Below are positions 1-8,327 of a stretch of DNA of 30,346 bases, in pieces. Origin of the DNA: Euryarchaeota archaeon UBA182 (GTDB lineage: Archaea > Thermoplasmatota > Poseidoniia > Poseidoniales > Thalassarchaeaceae); the NCBI GenBank assembly GCA_002495675.1, contig DAGH01000011.1, positions 91,379 to 121,724 of the forward strand. Direction: 5' to 3'. Numbering within the stretch: the stretch's first letter is position 1; every line of letters begins with the position of its first letter. Both the position numbers and the translations under genes were made by a program. Under the pieces are notes generated by a model. That model saw only the letters and a program-made list of their open reading frames with translations, was not told the DNA's origin and did not search any database.

Positions 1-31
1 AGAGGATTACGAAGAGGATTACGAGGACTAA
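1..31 (+). CDS. C-terminal end of an acidic protein (partial)
   Basis: The first 31 bases are open in one frame from position 2 and end with TAA at 29-31. They read EDYEEDYED, a tandemly repeated acidic tail made by the DNA repeat GAGGATTACGA. Only nine residues are visible, so no family can be named. The bias to Glu, Asp and Tyr and the in-frame stop make a real protein tail likely, but it could be chance. Confidence 0.5.
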   Translation, partial: EDYEEDYED

Positions 32-99
32 GTCACTTGGTCCCGCATAATCGGGAAAATGCCTAAATTCGCTATCTTGATTCCTGAACCACGGGCTTG

Positions 100-106
100 T
101 TTATAG
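100..106 (+). promoter_or_regulatory. Possible TATA box for the small coiled-coil gene
   Basis: TTTATAG at 100-106 lies about 57 nt before the ATG at 160, which would put transcription start near 128 with a leader of about 30 nt. No clear BRE precedes it. The rest of 32-159 shows no gene, RNA or repeat I can support. Confidence 0.35.
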
Positions 107-159
107 CCTAGAAGTGCCGATTTGATTAGCGGAACGGGTTCGTTCCAGATGGGATTGGG

Positions 160-312
160 ATGGAAGAAGTTGTAGAATTGAAGAAAGAGGTAGAGGATCT
201 GCGTAAGCTTGTACACACACTGTTGACCGTTATCATGGAGGAGTCGGACGGCTCGGATCAAGCACTCAGGCCAACGGGGGTAGAGGGAATACCCCGCGGC
301 TACTCCATGTGA
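160..312 (+). CDS. Small coiled-coil protein, 50 aa, function unknown
   Basis: This 50-codon frame starts with ATG and ends in TGA at 310-312, directly against the stop of the convergent glycosylase gene (313-315). Residues 2-28 form an amphipathic, charged helix (MEEVVELKKEVEDLRKLV then LLTVIMEE) with leucines and valines at heptad spacing, so a short coiled coil or dimerisation helix is likely. The tail is polar and ends IPRGYSM. There is no signal peptide, no Cys/His cluster and no obvious Shine-Dalgarno sequence. A longer frame on the opposite strand (28-261) has poor coding character and is taken as a shadow. Function cannot be assigned. Confidence 0.6.
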   Translation: MEEVVELKKEVEDLRKLVHTLLTVIMEESDGSDQALRPTGVEGIPRGYSM

Positions 313-930
313 TCAGTAGTTCACCGGTTCAGCGTCGATAGTCCTCCATAGGTACCAAGTGGCAACTGTCCGATAAGGCCTCCAAGGATCGGCTATTCTC
401 CGGACCTCCTCCAACGTGAGTTTCTTTCCGCTCGAATAGTGGTTTTCAACAGCCCTGAGGAGGCCGACATCCCCGAGTGGTAGCACGTCCTGAAACCCGA
501 GCGAGAAAATCAGGACCATGTCCACCGTCCATGGACCAACCCCCCTGATTGGGAGCAGCCTCTCTTTGACCTCAGACTCCCTCAACTCGTCCCAACTCAC
601 ATCTAGAGCCCCACGTTTCCACATCTCGGCTATGCCTGATATGTACTCCGCTTTTCGCATTGAAAGACCACAGCCCCGGAGACTCATTATGTCGGTTTCG
701 TAGATTCTACCTGGTTCTACTTCCCCCAAGAGACCGACCATCCTTCCCCATGTTGCATCGGCAGCCTGTACCGAAATTTGTTGACCTACAATCGATTTAA
801 TGAGGGTTCGTACAACGTTTCCATGAGGGTTGAGTCTTGGCTCAGGGTAGGCTTCAACAATCCGAGAAAGGATGGGGTCCCTCCTGTAGATGTGCTTGAT
901 GGCCTCATTCCAGTAATCTGTATTGCCCAT
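313..930 (-). CDS. DNA-3-methyladenine glycosylase II (AlkA-type, HhH-GPD)
   Basis: This is a base-excision repair glycosylase of 205 aa, expected to remove alkylated purines such as 3-methyladenine. The sequence shows the N-terminal KSIVGQQISVQAA helix typical of AlkA/MPG2 enzymes, the helix-hairpin-helix with RGVGPWTVDMVL (about residues 129-139), and the catalytic Asp in LPLGDVGLLRAV (about D154). It lacks the C-terminal Cys cluster of EndoIII/MutY, which separates it from those HhH-GPD relatives. The ATG at 930 was chosen over an in-frame ATG at 1005. The upstream extension is low-complexity and would overlap the divergent gene, while AAGGTCC directly before the ATG can act as a weak ribosome site. 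The stop abuts the convergent small gene. Confidence 0.88.
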   Translation of the reverse strand: MGNTDYWNEAIKHIYRRDPILSRIVEAYPEPRLNPHGNVVRTLIKSIVGQQISVQAADATWGRMVGLLGEVEPGRIYETDIMSLRGCGLSMRKAEYISGIAEMWKRGALDVSWDELRESEVKERLLPIRGVGPWTVDMVLIFSLGFQDVLPLGDVGLLRAVENHYSSGKKLTLEEVRRIADPWRPYRTVATWYLWRTIDAEPVNY

Positions 931-983
931 GGACCTTGGGATTAGTGGGGAGGTTTCAATATGGGGGATATTTCCCGGGTGGC

Positions 984-1475
984 ATGGATGCGGCAAGGAT
1001 AACAATGTACGGTGCGGTGGCGTTTACTATCGTCCTCGTTGGTGCAGTAATCTATGACGAATTCGCACCGCCCCCTACCCCAGACAATGCAGAAGAGGTT
1101 GCAGACTTCTGCTTGGGCGATCATAGCAACATTGGCGTGCATTATCACCCCATAATCGAAATTGTGGTCAACGGTCAACAGGTCACGATACCTGCCAACA
1201 CCGGCATCAACCACGATGGCTGCTCAATGAGGGGGGTCCACACCCATGATGCATCAGGCAAGATCCACGTTGAGATGGACAAGGAATATAACGTCCCGGC
1301 GGAATCATTCTTTCTGATTTGGGGCGAGACATTCAATGAGAACCAGATCCTAGATTATGTGGTGGATCAAGACCATGAGATCGTCGTGACTTTGGACGGC
1401 GAGAGAGTTGACACCTACGAGGACACTGTGCTACAGGACCAGGAAGTCCTGAGAATCGAGTATAGGGCAAAATAA
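984..1475 (+). CDS. Membrane-anchored His-rich domain protein (putative metal binder)
   Basis: The protein has 163 aa. Residues 7-24 are a single hydrophobic segment (MYGAVAFTIVLVGAVIY) that should be an uncleaved anchor or signal, leaving about 135 residues outside the cell. The outer domain carries GVHYHP (H53, H55), NHDGC (H77, C80), GVHTHDASGKIHVE (H86, H88, H95) and a C-terminal FFLIWG block. I recognise this pattern (HxHP, then VTIPA, then HTHD.SG.IHVE, then F..F.IWG) from uncharacterised exported proteins of archaea, Chloroflexota and actinobacteria. Metal binding, perhaps copper, is inferred from the histidines only. The start at 984 follows GGGTGG; an upstream ATG at 936 would add 16 residues before the anchor. 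The stop abuts the convergent rtcB stop exactly. Confidence 0.75.
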   Translation: MDAARITMYGAVAFTIVLVGAVIYDEFAPPPTPDNAEEVADFCLGDHSNIGVHYHPIIEIVVNGQQVTIPANTGINHDGCSMRGVHTHDASGKIHVEMDKEYNVPAESFFLIWGETFNENQILDYVVDQDHEIVVTLDGERVDTYEDTVLQDQEVLRIEYRAK

Positions 1476-2948
1476 TCAGCCTTTGATAACCCCGAGCGGC
1501 CTTAGTCTGGCCACAGGCCTCGCCAAGCCCGCGGATTCCGTTAGTCTCACCACGTCGTCCACATTCTTGTATGCCTCTGGCGCCTCCTCCGAGAGCAAGG
1601 AACGGGTCTTGGCCCTGACAATTATTCCCATGTCTTCCAGTTCCTTCACCAAGGCCTCTGGATCTATTGTATTCCTAGCCGCTGTTCTGGACAATTTCCT
1701 GCCCGCACCGTGGCACGATGAGGAGAAGGCGTCATTCTCCCCCTTCTTGGGACCGGCTAGAACCCATGAGGCCCTCCCCATGTCACCTGGGACCAATACG
1801 GGCTGACCAATCCCTTGGAAATCATCAGCGAGGTCCGGATTCCCCCCAGAAAACGCTCTTGTGGCCCCCTTCCTGTGTACACAACACTTGCAATTTGATC
1901 CGTGTACTTCATGAGTCTCGAACTTAGCGATGTTGTGGCTCACATCATAGGTGACCCTGATATCTGCATCGATAGACGCCACCCCTCTGAATGATTCTTC
2001 GACCCGTTGGGTCAAAGCCGAGCGATTGGCGAAGGCAAAATTCCCCGCGGAGTTCATTGCATCGATGTAATCTCTGCCCTCAACGCTGTGGATGGGCGCA
2101 CAGGCAAGTTGCCTGTCAGCAATGTCAAAACCCCATCGCTCAGAGACCCACCTTGACCCCACTTGTTTGTAATTACTCTCGATGTTCTTAACGTGGTCAC
2201 TACAAACTTGGTGCCCCAAACCTCTCGAGCCAGAGTGTATCATCACAGTGAGGTCGCCCTCTTTCAGCCCAAACTCCTCTGCGGTATGAAAATCTAACAC
2301 TGTATCTACGACCTGGACCTCAAGGAAGTGATTACCGGAGCCTAGGGTGCCGAGGGACTTACCCCCCCTTTTCAGGGCCCGTTCACTCAATGCACGTTCT
2401 GTGGTTTCGAGGAACCCCCTCGACTCCAGCCTGTCGAGGTCCGCATGAGATCCTAGCCCCATTTCGCTCGCCGCTTGAGCACCACCAGACAGGATGTCGT
2501 CTAAATTCGTGGAACTCAGTTGGACCCCTCCCTTCGATGACGCTCCTGCGGGTACTGACTTCTGAAGGCTGTCGATGATCGTGCGGATGTCCGTTGAAGC
2601 CGCACTCAAACCAGTTGAGAGCAGCCTTACTCCACAGTTTATGTCAAAACCCACGCCACCTGGAGAGACCCCTCCCCCAGATTCGCCGTAATCCACTGAT
2701 GTTGCGACAACTCCTCCGATTGGGAACCCATATCCGAAGTGCCAATCAGCCATGGCCCACGCCTCACCAACAATGCCGGGTAGCTCAGCGGTGTTGACCA
2801 GTTGTTGGGGCGACCGATCGTCGACACCCTCTCCAAGCATGTCTGGCTCGGAGACCATTATTGCGTCTGCGAGCATCCTCCCATGTTTCTTTATTCTCAT
2901 CCTGCCGGGGCCATCCTCGGCCAAATGATGCCTCCAAGTGGCGCCCAT
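1476..2948 (-). CDS. rtcB: RNA-splicing ligase RtcB
   Basis: This 490-aa protein joins 2',3'-cyclic phosphate (or 3'-phosphate) and 5'-OH RNA ends in a GTP- and Mn-dependent reaction; in archaea it ligates tRNA exons after intron removal. All active-site blocks are visible: GGVGFDINCGVR (C105), GSGNHFLE (H207), IHSGSRGLGH (H238), DVSHNIAK (H338), HRKGATRAF (about 358-366) and SCHGAGR with the guanylylated His at H413. These match the Cys98/His203/His234/His329/His404 set of Pyrococcus RtcB. No intein interrupts it. NCKCC just before the RKGATRAF block is a local Cys cluster I do not associate with the best-known RtcBs. The ATG at 2948 gives a normal length. A divergent archease, its usual partner, lies about 10 kb away. 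Confidence 0.97.
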   Translation of the reverse strand: MGATWRHHLAEDGPGRMRIKKHGRMLADAIMVSEPDMLGEGVDDRSPQQLVNTAELPGIVGEAWAMADWHFGYGFPIGGVVATSVDYGESGGGVSPGGVGFDINCGVRLLSTGLSAASTDIRTIIDSLQKSVPAGASSKGGVQLSSTNLDDILSGGAQAASEMGLGSHADLDRLESRGFLETTERALSERALKRGGKSLGTLGSGNHFLEVQVVDTVLDFHTAEEFGLKEGDLTVMIHSGSRGLGHQVCSDHVKNIESNYKQVGSRWVSERWGFDIADRQLACAPIHSVEGRDYIDAMNSAGNFAFANRSALTQRVEESFRGVASIDADIRVTYDVSHNIAKFETHEVHGSNCKCCVHRKGATRAFSGGNPDLADDFQGIGQPVLVPGDMGRASWVLAGPKKGENDAFSSSCHGAGRKLSRTAARNTIDPEALVKELEDMGIIVRAKTRSLLSEEAPEAYKNVDDVVRLTESAGLARPVARLRPLGVIKG

Positions 2949-3010
2949 GGTTCTGACAGCGTTGATTACTTGATGAACTAGTCGGGCGGAGTTAGTAGCG
3001 GTTTGCAGAT

Positions 3011-3017
3011 TGTATAC
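3011..3017 (+). promoter_or_regulatory. Possible TATA box upstream of the acyl-CoA dehydrogenase
   Basis: TGTATAC at 3011-3017 lies in the 112-nt divergent gap between rtcB and the dehydrogenase. Transcription would start near 3040, leaving a leader of about 20 nt before ATG 3061. I saw no equally good element facing rtcB in this gap. Confidence 0.4.
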
Positions 3018-3060
3018 GGGAACTGGGAACCACTAAGAAACCCCACACTAGCCCATAGGC

Positions 3061-4209
3061 ATGCTTGGATTCGAACTATCGGAGGAACAGCAGATGCTAC
3101 GCGAACTCGCAAGGGATTTTGCACGGGAGAACGTGAGGCCTCATGCTGAGAGGTGGGATAATGAAAGCGAATTTCCACTCCAAGCCATCCAACAGGCACA
3201 CGAGCTAGGCTTGACCAACCTCCACATCCCTGAGGAGTATGGCGGCCCTGGGATGGGGGTATTGGAAGAGGCAATTGTGTCGGAGGAGATGTCATGGGGC
3301 GATCCGGGCTTTGGAACTGCACAGTATTCCAATGGCCTCACAGCGGCGCCAATCATAACCGGTGGAACTGAAGAACAGAAGAAAAAATATCTAGGAATGT
3401 TGGCTGAAAAGCCACTAATTGCAGCGTATTGCGTCACCGAACCCGGGGCTGGAAGCGATGTATCATCCATTAAGACGAACGCAGTTCTCAAGGATGACCA
3501 CTACATTCTCAACGGGAGCAAGATGTGGATTACTGGAGCCGGTCAAGCAGAGTGGTTCTTCGTACTAGCATACACAGATAGGGACAAGGGATACAGGGGG
3601 ATGAGTGCCTTCATAGTCGAATCGAAATGGGATGGCGTAGAACTTGGGAAAAAAGAAACGAATATGGGACAAAGAGCCTCAGATACCCGAGGCATCACAT
3701 TCACCGATGTCATGGTCCCTGTTGAGAATCTTGTCGGAGGCGTTGAAGGCAATGGGTGGATGAACGCCATGAAGGCCTTCGACTACTCCAGACCAGTAGT
3801 GGCTGCCCAAGCCGTGGGTGTCTCCAGGGCAGCGTATGAGCACGCCCTCTCCTACTCAAACGAGAGAATGTCCTTTGGAAAAAAATTGCATCAGCATCAG
3901 GCAATCCAATTCATGCTTGCCGACATGAAGACGAAGATAGAGGCTAGCCGCCTGCTATGTCTAAAATCTGCATGGGAAGCTGACAATGGCATTAGGAACA
4001 CGGAAAGTGCAGCTCACGCCAAGAGATTCTCTGCAGACACATGCATGGAAGTGACAACCGACGCAGTTCAGATTTTTGGTGGTTATGGATATTCCGAGGA
4101 GTACCCCGTGGCGAGGCTGATGAGGGGTGCAAAAGTTCTACAGATCTACGAGGGAAGCAGCCAGATACAACGCATGATCATCGGCCGAGAGATGCTAAAC
4201 GACTTGTAG
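3061..4209 (+). CDS. Acyl-CoA dehydrogenase (FAD-dependent)
   Basis: A full-length 382-aa acyl-CoA dehydrogenase, catalysing alpha,beta-desaturation of acyl-CoA with FAD and passing electrons to ETF. It shows the N-terminal helical domain, the family signature CVTEPGAGSD (residues 124-133) and WITGAG (156-161) of the beta domain. The C-terminal helical domain carries FGKKLHQHQAIQF, QIFGGYGYSEEYP and YEGSSQIQRMIIGR. E364 in YEGSSQIQ sits where medium-/short-chain enzymes have their catalytic base. Chain-length or substrate preference cannot be read from sequence alone, and branched-chain acyl-CoA is possible. It is first in a plus-strand run; the AlaRS gene begins within about 50 nt of its stop, and no ETF or thiolase gene is nearby. 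Confidence 0.95.
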   Translation: MLGFELSEEQQMLRELARDFARENVRPHAERWDNESEFPLQAIQQAHELGLTNLHIPEEYGGPGMGVLEEAIVSEEMSWGDPGFGTAQYSNGLTAAPIITGGTEEQKKKYLGMLAEKPLIAAYCVTEPGAGSDVSSIKTNAVLKDDHYILNGSKMWITGAGQAEWFFVLAYTDRDKGYRGMSAFIVESKWDGVELGKKETNMGQRASDTRGITFTDVMVPVENLVGGVEGNGWMNAMKAFDYSRPVVAAQAVGVSRAAYEHALSYSNERMSFGKKLHQHQAIQFMLADMKTKIEASRLLCLKSAWEADNGIRNTESAAHAKRFSADTCMEVTTDAVQIFGGYGYSEEYPVARLMRGAKVLQIYEGSSQIQRMIIGREMLNDL

Positions 4210-4259
4210 TTCAGATATTTCCGAAATGCTTTGAAGTGCAGAGCATTGCAGCACGTGGT

Positions 4260-7085
4260 GTGGAGTTTGGTGAGATTGACATTCCTTACTGGGCCGAGGC
4301 CGGCTTCAGGCTCGCTGAGTGCGAGGTCAATGGGCTGAGATTTTGGACCAGAGACCCATCAAGAACCACATCAGGCGATACTCACCAAGACCCCTACACA
4401 TTCATTGGAACTCCAATAATCTCCGGCTTTGAGGAAAGGGGAAGCGAGCTGAAGGACAAGATGAGAGAGGCATTCCTCTCGTTCTTCGAGGCCAAGGGGC
4501 ACCCGAGGGTAGAGCCCTACCCTGTTGTAGCAAGGTGGAGGGATGACATTCACCTGACGATCGCGAGCATCGCGAATTTCCAGCCCCATGTGACATCTGG
4601 GAAGGCCCCCCCTCCTGCCAACCCGTTGGCAATTAGCCAACCTTGCATCAGATTAACCGATGTAGCAGCCGTTGGCCGCAGCGGCCGGCACCTCACGACA
4701 TTCGAGATGATGGCCCATCATGCGTTTAACCGGGAGGCGGAAGGTGAATATCACTACTGGATAGATGCCTGTGTAAGGCTGTGTGATGAACTCATGATTG
4801 AGTCTTTCGGAGTTGATCCAAAGGATGTCACCTATGTGGAAAACCCATGGTCTGGAGGTGGCAACGCCGGAGCAGCACTTGAGGTGATTGTCGGTGGCTT
4901 GGAACTCGCAACACTGGTGTTCATGGACTTGGAGGAGCACGAAGATGGGGACGTTGTTATCAAAGGACTGAGATACAAAAAGATGGATCAGAAAATCATT
5001 GACACTGGGTATGGACTGGAGAGGTTCTGTTGGGCTGCCGCTGGTAGTCCGACGATCTACGAAGCTGTTTACCCTGAATCTGTATCAGAACTAAAGGAAT
5101 TAACAAAGTTCGAGGAAAAAGTTAGCGCCCTCGACCTTCCATACGAGACGGACCACCTGCTGGGCGAGCTGTCAAAACTTGCTGGGATACTCAACATAGA
5201 TGTGGGTACAGACGCAGAGGAGCTATATGTTTCGCTTGCTGAAAAAATTTCCACAAAGGAATTTCAGATATCGGTCTCAGACCTCAAGAAGATAACTGAG
5301 CCTCTGGCCCTTATTTACGCGATACCAGACCACCTACAAGCGATTTGCTCGATGTTGGGCGACGGCTTGGTTCCGAGCAATTCTAAGGCAGGGTACTTGC
5401 CTAGGATGTTGGCCAGAAGGGTCTGCAGGATGAAATCTGAATTGGGAATCTCGGAATCCCTATCAGAATTGGGCAGTCGTCATATGAGGGCCAACATGGC
5501 GAATTTGATCTCTGATCAGGAGGTCATAATCTCGATCTTGGAATCAGAAGAGAAGAAGTATCACTCGATGCTCAGAAGGGGGGAATCCGCTGTCCGCACA
5601 GCGTTGGCACACACTCCGAAGGGAGCAAGATCAATTGATGACAATATCCTATTCAGATTGGCTGAAGAGAGAGGAATCCAACCTGGCATGGCCCTAACGA
5701 TAGCCAAATCTGCAGGTTGGAGAAACCTCAGCATCAGAGTAGGTTTTTCCGCCGAGATGGCGGCCAGAAATGCCGCAAGGACAAAACATGCGGCGATCCA
5801 GAAGAAAATCGACTCGAACAACACCTATTCGCTGCTCAAACCTACAGAGCGACTTTTCGACAAAGACCAATCATCACTCCAATTCAGTGCCAAGGTCATA
5901 CGTTGCGAATCCGTCAGCGATCAAGCCGACTCCTCTGAAACCGCATGGTCTGTCATACTTGATAAAACCGGATTCTATCCTGAAAGTGGAGGCCAGTTAT
6001 GCGATCAGGGCAATTTGGGGAACGCGCATGTTCTGCATGTCGGCATCCATGAGGGCGTCATCACCCACACAGTGGACAGACCATTGGCACTAGGGTCGAT
6101 AACTGGTAAAATCAACCAATCACGTAGAAATCAAATCTCTCAACACCATACATCGGTACACATCGTAGGGGGTTCAGCAAGGAAAATCCTCGGATCACAC
6201 ATCTGGCAAGCTGGGTCCTACAAAAGCGAAGATTTAGCCAGGCTCGACATCACTCACTTCAATCGACTAACTCGCGATCAATTGGATGAGATCGAGGACC
6301 ATGCGAACACCATCGTGACAGATAACCGGCGAATCCTGACAACCGTACTCGATCGAGCAGAAGCCGACAAAGAATATGGGTTCTCGATATATCAGGGTGG
6401 ACCCCCCAAACATGAACAGATAAGGGTGGTTGAAGTCGAAGGACATGACATTCAAGCCTGTGGAGGCACCCACGTGCCAAACACCCTTGAAATCGGAGAG
6501 ATAAAGATCGTCCGCTCCAGTCAAGTCCAAGACGGGGTAGAGCGTCTGGTGATCATGGCAGGTGACGCTGCGAGGGAACACTCGCGTCGACAGTCCGAAT
6601 TGTTGAGTGCCTCTGCGAGTGTATTGGGCGTACAACCAGAGGACTTGCCGGAAGCAGTGGAGCGATTCTTCAACGAGTGGAAGGAGCAGAGGAAGGCCAT
6701 AGAGAACCTCCGGGCCGAGATAACCAGGGTGAAGACAGAAGGCGGGTCTTCAACCATCAGGAAAGATGGAATAAGATACGCCTTGCTGGAGATGGAGGGG
6801 GATTTCAAGGATCTAATGTCCACTCTCGGCGAACTAACACGGAATCCTGATGACCCAACCGTCGCAGTCCTGACAAGCAAAACAGGGGGCGCAAAAATAG
6901 TAGTCGCGATAACCGAGAATTCCGTAGCCTCACAACGTCACAACGCTTCCAAGATTGTAGAGGCTATGGCCCCCGAAATCAAGGGAAGCGGAGGCGGAAG
7001 ACCAACGATGGCACAAGCCAGCGGTAGCTACTCTGAAGGGGTAGAAGCTGCGATGGAGATTGCAAGATCAGAACTCGGCGTCTGA
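4260..7085 (+). CDS. alaS: Alanine--tRNA ligase (archaeal type)
   Basis: Charges tRNA-Ala and edits mischarged Ser/Gly. The protein follows the archaeal pattern: FWTRDP and DPYTFIG near the N-terminus, then MREAFLSFFEAKGHPRV, YPVVARWRDDIHLTIASI and ANPLAISQPCIRL. These are followed by GRHLTTFEMMAHHAFN, WSGGGNAGAALEVIVGGLEL and DTGYGLERFCWAA of the catalytic domain. The editing domain has HTSVH (H630, H634) and CGGTH (C734, H738), which bind zinc, and the C-Ala domain ends with GGGRPTMAQASG. The frame is open far upstream into the dehydrogenase gene, but that part is a shadow. GTG at 4260 places VEFGEIDIPYW where family members start (941 aa). GTG at 4236 is an alternative eight codons earlier. 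Neither has a clear ribosome site. Confidence 0.96.
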   Translation: MEFGEIDIPYWAEAGFRLAECEVNGLRFWTRDPSRTTSGDTHQDPYTFIGTPIISGFEERGSELKDKMREAFLSFFEAKGHPRVEPYPVVARWRDDIHLTIASIANFQPHVTSGKAPPPANPLAISQPCIRLTDVAAVGRSGRHLTTFEMMAHHAFNREAEGEYHYWIDACVRLCDELMIESFGVDPKDVTYVENPWSGGGNAGAALEVIVGGLELATLVFMDLEEHEDGDVVIKGLRYKKMDQKIIDTGYGLERFCWAAAGSPTIYEAVYPESVSELKELTKFEEKVSALDLPYETDHLLGELSKLAGILNIDVGTDAEELYVSLAEKISTKEFQISVSDLKKITEPLALIYAIPDHLQAICSMLGDGLVPSNSKAGYLPRMLARRVCRMKSELGISESLSELGSRHMRANMANLISDQEVIISILESEEKKYHSMLRRGESAVRTALAHTPKGARSIDDNILFRLAEERGIQPGMALTIAKSAGWRNLSIRVGFSAEMAARNAARTKHAAIQKKIDSNNTYSLLKPTERLFDKDQSSLQFSAKVIRCESVSDQADSSETAWSVILDKTGFYPESGGQLCDQGNLGNAHVLHVGIHEGVITHTVDRPLALGSITGKINQSRRNQISQHHTSVHIVGGSARKILGSHIWQAGSYKSEDLARLDITHFNRLTRDQLDEIEDHANTIVTDNRRILTTVLDRAEADKEYGFSIYQGGPPKHEQIRVVEVEGHDIQACGGTHVPNTLEIGEIKIVRSSQVQDGVERLVIMAGDAAREHSRRQSELLSASASVLGVQPEDLPEAVERFFNEWKEQRKAIENLRAEITRVKTEGGSSTIRKDGIRYALLEMEGDFKDLMSTLGELTRNPDDPTVAVLTSKTGGAKIVVAITENSVASQRHNASKIVEAMAPEIKGSGGGRPTMAQASGSYSEGVEAAMEIARSELGV

Positions 7086-7124
7086 AATCGGCGCCTTCAT
7101 GAGCCTGCTATCCAACCGAACATC

Positions 7125-8327
7125 ATGAACGGCATCCCCGCATCCAGGAGGGCCTCTTCGATCGAGTATGCTATCAGAGACGTTGTGGTTCCAGCGATAG
7201 AACTAGAGAGAAAGGGCCACAATCTGATCAAATTAAACATAGGAGATCCCCTATCATACCCCGGTCTTCCCACGCCCAGCCACATGGTGGAGGCCTTCAA
7301 GAAGGCACTAGAAAGGCAAGACAACGGATACGGCCCATCATACGGAATAGAGGACCTAAGGGAGGCGATCGCCAAGGATGAACGATCAAAGGGCTGGGAC
7401 TGCAGATCTGATGACGTCTATGTCACGCACGGAGTCACAGAGGCACTGCAAGTGTTGTTTGCAGCATTCCTTGAGCAGGGCGATACTATCCTAGCCCCTG
7501 GCCCGCATTACCCCCCATACATGGCATACCCCCAGATGTACGGTGCCAAGACCGTCGAGTACGCACTCGACTCAGATCAGGGCTGGGACATAGATACGGA
7601 TGACATCCGCAGAAAAATGAACGATACCGTCAAATTTATTGTAATTGTGAACCCCAACAACCCCACTGGCAATGTAGCTAAGCCCTCTACCATCATGGAG
7701 GTCTTGAGCATCGCGAAAGACTGGCCAAACTGCACAATTATAGCAGACGAGATCTATGATGCGCTCGACTTCTCCGGAGATCAGAGGTCAGTAGCATCTC
7801 TATCAGATGAGGTTCCTGTTGTGACCCTGAATGGAGTATCCAAAGTCCACTTCGCTCCGGGTTGGAGAATAGGATACATGGCATTCTTCGACCCAAAAAG
7901 GACACTTCAGGCTCCACGAGATGGCGCCGAGAGAATCCTCAGGAGTCGGTTGTGCGCCTCCACACCCGCTCAATATGGCTATTTGGCTGGGCTGAACCAC
8001 GATCGCCTCTGGCTGAAGGAGCGACTTAGAACCATCGAGAGAAGGGTTGACTTGTGTATGAATAGAATAGAAGGAATAGAGGGGCTGAGTTGCAATAAGC
8101 CCGGGGGAGCATTCTATTTGTTTCCGAAAATAGACAACCCTTCGAAGTACGGTTCTGACAAGAAATTCGTGTTGGATTTACTTCACGAGGAACATGTACT
8201 TGTTGTACATGGATCTGGATTCTCCCCTCGATACGGATCGGGCCACTTTCGTCTCGTGGCATTAGCCCCCGAGGATCTCCTCAACGAGGCATTTGACCGT
8301 ATAGACAGGTTCGTGAGGTCCCGTTGA
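7125..8327 (+). CDS. Class I/II aminotransferase (AlaT/AspC-like, PLP-dependent)
   Basis: A 400-aa fold-type I PLP aminotransferase. Seen: IGDP near residue 40, NGYGPSYGIEDLREAIA substrate/cofactor region at 67-83, VNPNNPTGN (175-183), IADEIYDALDF (206-216) with the PLP-pyridine Asp and Tyr, and SKVHFAPGWRIGY with the Schiff-base lysine K240. The arginine for the substrate carboxylate is probably in the C-terminal FRLVAL segment. NGVSKV followed by PGWRIGYM resembles archaeal alanine aminotransferases, so alanine/2-oxoglutarate exchange is a reasonable guess, but aspartate or branched-chain substrates are not excluded. It lies 39 nt after alaS, and its TGA overlaps the ATG of the next gene by one base, which suggests translational coupling. 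Confidence 0.92.
   Translation: MNGIPASRRASSIEYAIRDVVVPAIELERKGHNLIKLNIGDPLSYPGLPTPSHMVEAFKKALERQDNGYGPSYGIEDLREAIAKDERSKGWDCRSDDVYVTHGVTEALQVLFAAFLEQGDTILAPGPHYPPYMAYPQMYGAKTVEYALDSDQGWDIDTDDIRRKMNDTVKFIVIVNPNNPTGNVAKPSTIMEVLSIAKDWPNCTIIADEIYDALDFSGDQRSVASLSDEVPVVTLNGVSKVHFAPGWRIGYMAFFDPKRTLQAPRDGAERILRSRLCASTPAQYGYLAGLNHDRLWLKERLRTIERRVDLCMNRIEGIEGLSCNKPGGAFYLFPKIDNPSKYGSDKKFVLDLLHEEHVLVVHGSGFSPRYGSGHFRLVALAPEDLLNEAFDRIDRFVRSR

Noticed and set aside
1..27. Direct repeat GAGGATTACGA as a possible mobile or regulatory repeat
   Set aside because: It is explained by an acidic repeated protein tail in frame with a stop, and it does not recur elsewhere in the window.
28..261. Minus-strand frame of 77 codons at the left end
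   Set aside because: Low-complexity, no domain, and it covers the better supported plus-strand coiled-coil gene and the end of the upstream gene.
4041..4259. N-terminal extension of alaS into the acyl-CoA dehydrogenase gene
   Set aside because: The dehydrogenase C-terminus there is conserved to its last motif, and the extension has no counterpart in AlaRS enzymes.
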